This document shows positions 57,568 through 64,000 of a DNA stretch of 64,000 nucleotides, piece after piece (position 1 is the stretch's first letter; each line of letters opens with the position of its first letter). The DNA comes from Nitrobacteraceae bacterium AZCC 2146. Lineage in GTDB: Bacteria > Pseudomonadota > Alphaproteobacteria > Rhizobiales > Xanthobacteraceae. Location of the stretch: positions 7,490,001 to 7,554,000 of the forward strand of contig JBAGRP010000001.1 of assembly GCA_036924855.1 (NCBI GenBank). Direction: 5' to 3'. The position numbers and the translations under genes are program-made. The notes under the pieces are model-generated. The model was not told the origin of the DNA. It searched no databases and saw nothing but the letters and a program-made list of their open reading frames with translations.

Positions 57568-58029
57568 ATGCTGAAACCCGGTAAGCTGAAGGTCCTGGCC
57601 GGCGCCGAGCCGCCGGCTTCAGATTACATCGTCGACTCCCAGGTCGGGTTTCTGATGCGGGTCGCGATGCAGCGGCACACATCGATCTTCATGGCCAACA
57701 TGATCGAGGACCTGACCCAGACGCAGTTCGCGGTGATGGCCAAGCTGCATGAGGTGGGACCCAGTTCGCAGAACCACCTTGGCCGTTTGGTCTATCTCGA
57801 CGCCGCCACCATCAAGGGCGTGGTCGATCGCCTTGGCCTGCGTGGGTTCATTACCACCGGCAGCGATCCCACTGACCGTCGCCGCCGCGCGGTGTCGCTC
57901 ACCGACAAGGGGACGCGGGTGATGGATGCCGCGATCCGCGTCGCCTCTGAGATCAGCGCCAAGACGCTGCGGCCGTTGACGGCCGAAGAGCAGCGCACGC
58001 TGACGCGGCTGCTGAAGAAGATTACGTAG
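57568..58029 (+). CDS. MarR-family transcriptional regulator
   Basis: The 153-aa regulator starts MLKPGKLKVLAGAEPPASDY. Winged-helix DNA-binding region is at about 55-115 (SSQNHLGRLVYLDAATIKGV as recognition part, GSDPTDRRRRAVSLTDKG as wing). MarR proteins of this kind bind 12-20 base dyads and are released by aromatic acids or CoA esters. It lies between the Liv-type operon and the convergent Mo-hydroxylase genes, so it is the likely local regulator of the TTTGYRWRCAAA dyads, which is inference. Confidence 0.9.
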   Translation: MLKPGKLKVLAGAEPPASDYIVDSQVGFLMRVAMQRHTSIFMANMIEDLTQTQFAVMAKLHEVGPSSQNHLGRLVYLDAATIKGVVDRLGLRGFITTGSDPTDRRRRAVSLTDKGTRVMDAAIRVASEISAKTLRPLTAEEQRTLTRLLKKIT

Positions 58030-58032
58030 CCG

Positions 58033-58110
58033 TCATTCCGGAGCGCAAGCGGCGTTAGCTGCGAGCGAGTTCGGAATCCATAACCACTGCCGGGAGATGC
58101 CGCCAGGGGA
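58033..58110. repeat. Dispersed GTCATTCC-type intergenic element, copy 2
   Basis: Begins GTCATTCCGGAGCGC and contains GGAATCCATAACCACTGCCG; its reverse complement matches part of the element at 32834-32971. It separates convergent genes. Confidence 0.7.
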
Positions 58111-58112
58111 TC

Positions 58113-60428
58113 TCAGCCTCTGCTCTTCAAAATCGCCTTGATCATCTGCGGCGACACCGGCAGTTGCGTGATCGCACCGGGCTGACCGAGTGCGTCGTCG
58201 ATTGCCGCGGCGACGGCTGCACCCACCGCATTGGTGCCGCCTTCGCCGGCGCCCTTCAGGCCCATCGGATTGAGCGGGCTCGGTGCGTCCTCGGAAATGA
58301 TCACATCCACATGCGGCACTTCACGCGCCGTCGGCATCAGATAGTCGGCGAAGGTCACCGACAGCGGCTCGCCGCGATCGTCATAGGTGAAATCTTCGTA
58401 CAGCGCACCGCCGATGCCCTGCGCCACGCCTCCGACGATCTGGCCTTCAACCAGCATCGGATTGACCGCCTTACCGACGTCATAAGCGACCAGATAGCGC
58501 TCGATGTCGATGGCACCGGTGTCGCGCGCGAGGCGGACCACCGCGACGTGAACGCCATAGGGATAGGTCATGTGATGGGATTCGAATGAAGCTTCGGCAA
58601 AGAGGCCGGGCTCGCGTTCGCCGAGAAACTTGGCCCCAGGCGCCAGCGCCGTGGCGATCTCAGCAAGGCTCATCGACGGGCCGGCGCTGCTGTCGCTGCG
58701 AACGATCTCGCCATCGACGATGTCGAGACCATCGGCAGGCAACTGCATCAGCTCGGCGGCGGTCGCCAGCACCTTGTCGCGCAGTTTGGTCGCGGCGAGC
58801 CTTGCGGCTTCGCCGGTCATCACCGTGACGCGGGAGGCGAAGGCGCCGAGGCCGCGGCCGATGCGGTCGGTCTGGCCGTGGATCACGTTGACGATGTCGT
58901 AGCCCACGCCGAGCGTATCGGCACAGATCTGCGCGATCACCGTCTCGACGCCCTGGCCGACCGACGCCGCGCCAGTCACGACTTCAACCAGTCCCTTGGT
59001 GCTGACCGTGATGCGGACATCGTCGAACGGACCGAGCCCGCTCTTCTCGACGAACATGGCAACGCCAGCGCCGACCAACTCGCCGGCCTGCCGCCGCTGC
59101 TTCAATTGCGCCTGCAGTTCGGTCCAGCTGACTCCGTTGAGCGCTTTGTCGAGCAGCCGCACGTAATCGCCGGAGTCGAGTACGATATCGGTGCCGAGCG
59201 TCTCGAGGGCGCGGGTCACCGGCATTTCGCTCTTGTCGATCAGGTTTCGGCGCCTGATCTCGATGCCATCGACGCCGGTTTCCGCTGCGATGGCATCGAG
59301 CAGCCGCTCGCGCACAAAGGTGCTCTCATAGCGCCCCGGCGCACGATAGGTGCCGCCCGGCGTCTTGTTGGTGAGGCGGATGTGGCCGATGGCACGATAG
59401 GCCGGCACGCGGTAGGGGCCCGGCAGCATCGCCGCGGCAAGATCCGGCACCGTCGCGGCGTGGGTCCGCATGTAGCCGCCCTGGTCATGGAAAAACTCAT
59501 CGTCGATGGCGAGGATGCGGCCATCGCGATCGATAGCGGCGCGGATACGGTGGGTCTGCTGGCGCGAATGATTGGTTGATATCAGATGCTCGCGGCGGTC
59601 CTCGATCCACTTGACGGGGCGCCCCAGCCGCATCGCTGCCAGGCATACCAGAACGTCTTCGGGATAGAGCTCGCCGCGAACGCCAAAGCCGCCACCGACA
59701 TGGCCTTCGAACAGGTTGACGCTCGCCGGCGGCCGGCCAAACATCTTCGCGATCTGGTCACGATTCCAGTGCGGTACTTTTGCCGCGCCATACATTTCCA
59801 GCATGTCGGTGACGGCGATATAGCGTCCAATTGCGCCGCGCGTTTCCATCGGAACGCCGGAGTGCCGGCCGATCGATAGCGACAGGCTGACGGTGGCATA
59901 CGCGTTGTCGAACGCGGCATCGACATTGCCATAGCCCTTGCGGATGATGGCCGGCTCGGTGGAGAGGCCATCGCGAAATTCGCCGGTCTCGCCGTCGGCG
60001 TGCAGCACTACCGGCAGTTCCTCGATCTCGACGACCACATGCTCGGCAGCGTCTTCGGCCAGATAGGGATCGTCGGCGAACACCACAGCGACGGGATCGC
60101 CGACATAACGCACGCGGTCCTTCGCAAGGATGGTCTGGCGATAGGCGGCGAGCTGTTCGAGCTTGGTCAGGCGAAAATCGATCGGCGGGATATCCGCGAC
60201 ATCGGCGAAGGCCCACGCCGCATGAACGCCCGGGATCGCCAGCGCCGGCGCCAGGTCGACGGATAGTATTTTGCCGTGAGCGTAAGTCGAGCGCACCACG
60301 CGCATATGCAGTTGGTTGGGAAAGTTCACGTCGGCGGCGAACCGGCCCTGGCCGCGCAGCAGCGGGCCGTCTTCCTTGCGGGCGACGGAACGCCCGACCA
60401 GTTTTTGTTGGGTCTTCGCCTCGCTCAC
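58113..60428 (-). CDS. Molybdenum hydroxylase large subunit A (xanthine dehydrogenase family)
   Basis: The 771-aa Mo-cofactor subunit starts at GTG 60428 (MSEAKTQQKLVGRSVARKED), overlapping the small-subunit stop by four bases. It holds family blocks: GGGFGVRGELYPEDVLVC, GGTYRAPGRYESTFVRERLL, QGVETVIAQICADTLGVGYD and the C-terminal GAGEGGTNAVGA containing the active-site Glu. The CO dehydrogenase AYRCSFR loop is absent, so it is not a form I CO dehydrogenase. It would hydroxylate an aromatic, N-heterocyclic or aldehyde substrate. Confidence 0.92.
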   Translation of the reverse strand: MSEAKTQQKLVGRSVARKEDGPLLRGQGRFAADVNFPNQLHMRVVRSTYAHGKILSVDLAPALAIPGVHAAWAFADVADIPPIDFRLTKLEQLAAYRQTILAKDRVRYVGDPVAVVFADDPYLAEDAAEHVVVEIEELPVVLHADGETGEFRDGLSTEPAIIRKGYGNVDAAFDNAYATVSLSLSIGRHSGVPMETRGAIGRYIAVTDMLEMYGAAKVPHWNRDQIAKMFGRPPASVNLFEGHVGGGFGVRGELYPEDVLVCLAAMRLGRPVKWIEDRREHLISTNHSRQQTHRIRAAIDRDGRILAIDDEFFHDQGGYMRTHAATVPDLAAAMLPGPYRVPAYRAIGHIRLTNKTPGGTYRAPGRYESTFVRERLLDAIAAETGVDGIEIRRRNLIDKSEMPVTRALETLGTDIVLDSGDYVRLLDKALNGVSWTELQAQLKQRRQAGELVGAGVAMFVEKSGLGPFDDVRITVSTKGLVEVVTGAASVGQGVETVIAQICADTLGVGYDIVNVIHGQTDRIGRGLGAFASRVTVMTGEAARLAATKLRDKVLATAAELMQLPADGLDIVDGEIVRSDSSAGPSMSLAEIATALAPGAKFLGEREPGLFAEASFESHHMTYPYGVHVAVVRLARDTGAIDIERYLVAYDVGKAVNPMLVEGQIVGGVAQGIGGALYEDFTYDDRGEPLSVTFADYLMPTAREVPHVDVIISEDAPSPLNPMGLKGAGEGGTNAVGAAVAAAIDDALGQPGAITQLPVSPQMIKAILKSRG

Positions 60429-60904
60429 GACTGCCGCATCTCGATGGCGGCAGCACGGACCGCCTTGATGATGTTCTGATAGCCGGTGCAGCGGCACAGG
60501 TTCGACGACAGCACGTCGATCAGGTTCTCGTCCGAGATCTCCGGCTCCCTCTCGAGCACGCCGACGGCCAGCATCAGAAAGCCCGGCGTGCAGAAGCCGC
60601 ATTGCAGGCCGTGGTTCTCCATGAAGGCGCGCTGCATCGGATGCATCTCATCGCCCTTGGCGAGGCCTTCCACGGTGCGGATCGGCTTGCCCGCCGCCTG
60701 CTGTGCGAACATCAGGCAGGAGCGCACCGGCTCGCCGTTCACCAGCACCGTGCAGGCGCCGCAGACACCGTGCTCGCAGCCGATATGGGTGCCGGTCTGG
60801 CCGCATTCCTCGCGGATCGCATCGGCCAGCGTGCGCCGCGACTCCACGGAGATGGCGTGGTCTCGGCCGTTGATGTTGAGGATGATGTTGGTTTTGTCGC
60901 TCAT
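60425..60904 (-). CDS. Molybdenum hydroxylase [2Fe-2S] small subunit
   Basis: The 159-aa electron-transfer subunit holds two clusters: plant-type Cys43, Cys48, Cys51, Cys63 (IGCEHGVCGACTVLVNGEPV) and helical-domain Cys102, Cys105, Cys137, Cys139 (GLQCGFCTPG, SSNLCRCTGYQ). Its start overlaps large subunit B and its stop overlaps large subunit A by four bases each, so the single FeS gene is placed between two large-subunit genes. Confidence 0.95.
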   Translation of the reverse strand: MSDKTNIILNINGRDHAISVESRRTLADAIREECGQTGTHIGCEHGVCGACTVLVNGEPVRSCLMFAQQAAGKPIRTVEGLAKGDEMHPMQRAFMENHGLQCGFCTPGFLMLAVGVLEREPEISDENLIDVLSSNLCRCTGYQNIIKAVRAAAIEMRQS

Positions 60905-63237
60905 GTCAGTTTTCCGCTGCTGCGCAAGGCCGCCCGAATTCGCTGCGGCGTTGCCGGCATTTCGTCGATGGAGACCCCGAAGGAGGATAGTGCATCGTTG
61001 ATCGCCGAGATCACCGCGGCCGGTGCCCCGATCGCACCGCCTTCGCCGAGGCCCTTGGCCTTGGTGATGGAGTTGCCGGTGAGGGTTTCGATGTGATGCA
61101 TTTCGATCTCGGGAATTTCCCGCGCCGTCGGCGGCAAAAAATCAGCTAGCGTGCTGCTCAGGATATTGCCGGTCTCGTCATAGATGATCTCTTCCAGCAG
61201 CGCATTGCCGATGCCCTGTGCGACGCCGCCATGGACCTGGCCGTCGGCGATCATCGGATTGATAATCAGCCCGGCATCTTCGGCGACCAGAAACTTTTCG
61301 ACCTCGACACGGCCGGTGTCGATATCGACTTCGACGATGGCGACGTGGCAGGCATTGGAGAAGGTGCCGGAGGGATCGTAGCTGCCGATCTCGGTCATGC
61401 CGGGCTCGATCTCGCCCTTGAAGATATGGGCCTGGTGATAGGCCGCGCGCGCCATGGAGGCGATGGTGATGGAGCGGTCGGTGCCGACCACATGGGCCGA
61501 ACCGGATTTCAACGTGATGTCTTCCGGCGCCGCCTCCAGCATGTGGCTCGCCATCTTGACCAGCTTGGCGCGGATTTTCTGTGCGGCCAGCAGGCTGGCA
61601 CCGCCGGATAGCACCAGCGAGCGACTCGCAAAAGTGCCCCAGCCATAGGGCGAGCGGTCGGTGTCGCCATGCACGACCTTGATGAACTCAGGATCGATGC
61701 CGATCTCATCGGCGATGATCTGCGCCAGCGACGTGCGCAGTCCCTGGCCGTGCGGCGAGGCGCCGATCCGCGCTTCGACGAAGCCCGAGGGATCGATGGT
61801 GAGATGTACGGTTTCAAAGCCCGGCGAGATCGCCATGCCGCGCGCGGCGAAGGCCGGGCTGCCATAGCCGGTGCGCTCCGAGAAGGTCGCAAAGCCGATG
61901 CCGAGATAGCGGCCTTTGTCGCGTGCCGTCTGCTGTCGCTTGCGGAAGGCAGGCAAGTCGATGGCTGATACCGCCATCTCCATCGTCTCCTTGTAGGAGC
62001 CGTCATCGAACACCAGGCCGGTCGCGGACGTGTAGGGAAACTTGTCGATCAGGTTGCGGCGGCGGATTTCGGTGGGCTCGATGCCGAACGCCGCGGCGGC
62101 CTTGTCCATCAAGCGTTCGAGCACGAAGGTGATCACCGGCCGCGACACGCCGCGATATGGTGCCATCGGGCAGGTATGGGTCAGCACGCCGCGCGACAGG
62201 CAGTGATAGGCGCGGACGTCGTAGGGCCCGGGCAGTTCCGCCAGCGCCATCAGCGGCTCGACGCCGCAGGTGGTGGGAAAACAGGAATAGGCGCCGACAT
62301 TGGCGACGATATCGGCGGACAGCGCCAGCAGCCTGCCATTGGCGTCGAAGGCGCCTTCGAGTTCGACATGCTGGTCGCGGCTGTGGAAGCTGGCGATCAG
62401 GTTTTCGCGACGGTCCTCGGTCCAGGCCACCGAGCTGCGCAGTTTTCGCGCCAGCCAGACCAGCAGCACATATTCCGGCGCCAGTGACATCTTTTGCCCA
62501 AAACCGCCGCCGACATCCGGCGCGATCACGCGCAGGTCCGATTCCGGCATGCCGATGATGTCGCAAACCGCGGTGCGCGTCAGATGCGGCATCTGTGTGG
62601 TGCAGGTCAGCGTCACCCGGCCGGTCGAGGCATCATATGCGGCGTGGCCTGCGCGGGCTTCCATCGGCGTCGCATTCTGCCGGCGCGAGCGGCCGTCGAC
62701 GCGAAGCACCTTGTGGGCGGTTGTCCAGACGTCGTCGAAGCCGGGCGTTTTGATGCGGCCTTCGACGATCACGTTACCCTTGGCTTCGTCGTGCACCAGC
62801 GGCGCGCCGTCGGCAAGTGCATCCATGGAATCGATCAGCGCCGTGGTCTCTGATATTTCGACTTCGACCTGGTCGGCGAGGTCTTCCGCCTGATCCTTGC
62901 CGGGCGCATAGACGGCGGCAATGGCTTCGCCGGTGAAGCGCACCACGCCGTCCGCAAGGATCGGCTGTCCGACCGCAACATAGTTGAACTTGCTCAGCAT
63001 CGGCCGGATCGGCTTCAGCGCCTTCAGGTCCGTGGCCGTGACGATGCCTGCGCCATCGGGCGCGTTGATGCTTTGGATCGCTCCTGCGGCAACGCTGCTG
63101 CGGACAAAGCGCACCCAATGCACGGCCGGCAGATCCGCGGTGAAACGACCCTGGCCCGTGACGAGGGCAGGATCTTCAACCCGCCTGATCGAACGCCCGA
63201 CCCAGGTCGTGCCGGAGCCCTTGGTGTGGGCTGTCAT
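60901..63237 (-). CDS. Molybdenum hydroxylase large subunit B (xanthine dehydrogenase family)
   Basis: The 778-aa subunit starts MTAHTKGSGTTWVGRSIRRV at 63237. Blocks: APDVGGGFGQKMSLAPEYVL, MAPYRGVSRPVITFVLERLM, GASPHGQGLRTSLAQIIADE and C-terminal KGLGEGGAIGAPAAVISA with active-site Glu. It differs clearly from subunit A in sequence, e.g. PYRGVSRPV in place of TYRAPGRYE, so the substrate pockets are likely different. Its stop overlaps the small-subunit start and its start overlaps the FAD-subunit stop. Confidence 0.92.
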   Translation of the reverse strand: MTAHTKGSGTTWVGRSIRRVEDPALVTGQGRFTADLPAVHWVRFVRSSVAAGAIQSINAPDGAGIVTATDLKALKPIRPMLSKFNYVAVGQPILADGVVRFTGEAIAAVYAPGKDQAEDLADQVEVEISETTALIDSMDALADGAPLVHDEAKGNVIVEGRIKTPGFDDVWTTAHKVLRVDGRSRRQNATPMEARAGHAAYDASTGRVTLTCTTQMPHLTRTAVCDIIGMPESDLRVIAPDVGGGFGQKMSLAPEYVLLVWLARKLRSSVAWTEDRRENLIASFHSRDQHVELEGAFDANGRLLALSADIVANVGAYSCFPTTCGVEPLMALAELPGPYDVRAYHCLSRGVLTHTCPMAPYRGVSRPVITFVLERLMDKAAAAFGIEPTEIRRRNLIDKFPYTSATGLVFDDGSYKETMEMAVSAIDLPAFRKRQQTARDKGRYLGIGFATFSERTGYGSPAFAARGMAISPGFETVHLTIDPSGFVEARIGASPHGQGLRTSLAQIIADEIGIDPEFIKVVHGDTDRSPYGWGTFASRSLVLSGGASLLAAQKIRAKLVKMASHMLEAAPEDITLKSGSAHVVGTDRSITIASMARAAYHQAHIFKGEIEPGMTEIGSYDPSGTFSNACHVAIVEVDIDTGRVEVEKFLVAEDAGLIINPMIADGQVHGGVAQGIGNALLEEIIYDETGNILSSTLADFLPPTAREIPEIEMHHIETLTGNSITKAKGLGEGGAIGAPAAVISAINDALSSFGVSIDEMPATPQRIRAALRSSGKLT

Positions 63238-64000
63238 TGCACCGAGCGCTCCAGCGCGCGACGCGTTACGGCGCGCACCAGATCGCATCGGTATTCAGCG
63301 GTGGTCTGAATGTCTTCCAGCGGCTCGATGGCGTCGGCGGCGGCTTCCCCGGCCGCGACGAACAGTGAGGGCGAGGGTGCCTGGCCGTTCAATACCGCCT
63401 CGGCTTCCGGTATGCGTCGCGCGCGATCCTCGGCGCCGCCGATGCCAACATGCGCATCGACGATCAGGCCATCGACGAGCCGATAGGTGACGAGCGCCGC
63501 GGCCATCGCAAAGTCGCCGGCGCGGCGGCTGAATTCGTAGAAGCCGAATTTGGTGTCGGCAGGGAGAAGCGGCAATCGTGCTTCCGCCAGAAACTCGTCC
63601 TCGGCCAGCGAGGTCGACATGATGCCTTCGAGAAAGTCATCGATAGCGACGATGCGTTCGCCGCGCACGCTTTTCACCACCAACTTGGCGCCGAGCGTCG
63701 CCGCCACCAGACACCATTCGGAAGCGGGATCGGCATGGGCGAGGCTGCCGCAGAAGGTGCCGCGCATCCGGATCGGGTAATGCGCGATATGGCTGACCAC
63801 GAAGGACAGCAGCTTTCCCAGCACGCCATCAATGACGGGCTTGTGGAAGGCGCCATGGCGCACCCGCGCGCCGATCGACAGATAATCCCCATCGATCGCG
63901 AGCCGGTCGAGGCCTTCGACCTCGTTGATGTCAATCAGGTGCGTCGGCCGCGCCATCCGGAACGCCATGATCGGCACCAGGCTCTGGCCGCCCGCCAGGA
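63234..64000 (-). CDS. Molybdenum hydroxylase FAD subunit (partial)
   Basis: The gene enters the window at 64000 and ends at 63234. The first visible residues, LAGGQSLVPIMAFRMARPTH, contain the FAD-binding AGGQS motif, so only the first few dozen residues are missing. MRGTFCGSLAHADPASEWCL is the second FAD-binding block (in CoxM: T-GG-AHADPA). It passes electrons from the clusters to an acceptor. First gene of the visible four-gene operon, all joined by four-base overlaps. Confidence 0.92.
   Translation of the reverse strand, partial: LAGGQSLVPIMAFRMARPTHLIDINEVEGLDRLAIDGDYLSIGARVRHGAFHKPVIDGVLGKLLSFVVSHIAHYPIRMRGTFCGSLAHADPASEWCLVAATLGAKLVVKSVRGERIVAIDDFLEGIMSTSLAEDEFLAEARLPLLPADTKFGFYEFSRRAGDFAMAAALVTYRLVDGLIVDAHVGIGGAEDRARRIPEAEAVLNGQAPSPSLFVAAGEAAADAIEPLEDIQTTAEYRCDLVRAVTRRALERSVQ

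Overview
The window is high-GC DNA of an alphaproteobacterium, most likely in the Bradyrhizobium/Rhodopseudomonas/Afipia group (Nitrobacteraceae). This is inferred from protein style, the gene order feuPQ-like / ccmIEFH / degP / two-component pair / glnE, the dispersed short palindromic repeats and an oxalate cluster. No tRNA, rRNA, IS element or CRISPR array was recognised. All comparisons come from reading the sequence and general knowledge of families; no database search was run.

Region 1 (1-6233) is a decayed gene-transfer-agent-like or prophage structural cluster. It holds a capsid C-terminus, a terminase fragment lacking its ATPase half, a broken head-tail connector/adaptor and an intact 3-TM holin. 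Between capsid and connector sits about 4.4 kb of accessory DNA: two secreted proteins of unknown function, a trypsin-like protease, a small conserved protein, an 18-bp tandem repeat, and a chimeric fragment joining degenerate copies of the protease and terminase 3' ends.

Region 2 (6320-27458) is core genome: a FeuP/FeuQ-like two-component system, a lipoprotein, an unknown 462-aa protein, cytochrome c maturation genes ccmI-ccmE-ccmF-ccmH, an ABC-F ATPase, a serine hydrolase, DegP, a second two-component system, glnE, and a PAS-containing histidine kinase whose stop codon overlaps that of glnE within TTAA.

Region 3 (27459-34476) is mixed metabolic: a MarR-acetyltransferase fusion with its own palindrome and a downstream SDR, then a minus-strand run of a quinone-oxidoreductase-like MDR, a nitronate-monooxygenase-like protein, an FAH-family protein, a ketopantoate-reductase-like protein and a CBS-pair protein.

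Region 4 (34477-44646) is an oxalate catabolism regulon: two OxlT-family transporters, a 45-aa small protein, frc, oxc, a GntR/FCD regulator and an ADP-forming acyl-CoA synthetase. Six copies of a 17-bp dyad (TGGYAT-N5-ATRCCA consensus) lie upstream of the CBS gene, both transporters, the small protein, the regulator and the synthetase. This defines the likely regulon. Most units end in clear intrinsic terminators.

Region 5 (44696-64000) has pncB and then an apparently uncharacterised catabolic cluster: a cyclase-family hydrolase, an SsuABC-type importer, an alpha/beta hydrolase, a crotonase and an SDR that both lack canonical catalytic residues, a branched-chain-type importer with fused LivH-LivM permease, a MarR regulator, and a molybdenum hydroxylase operon with two large subunits, one FeS subunit and one FAD subunit that runs off the end. 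A second dyad (TTTGYRWRCAAA type) recurs in three of its promoter regions, with related half-matches at a fourth, and suggests one regulator, plausibly the local MarR.
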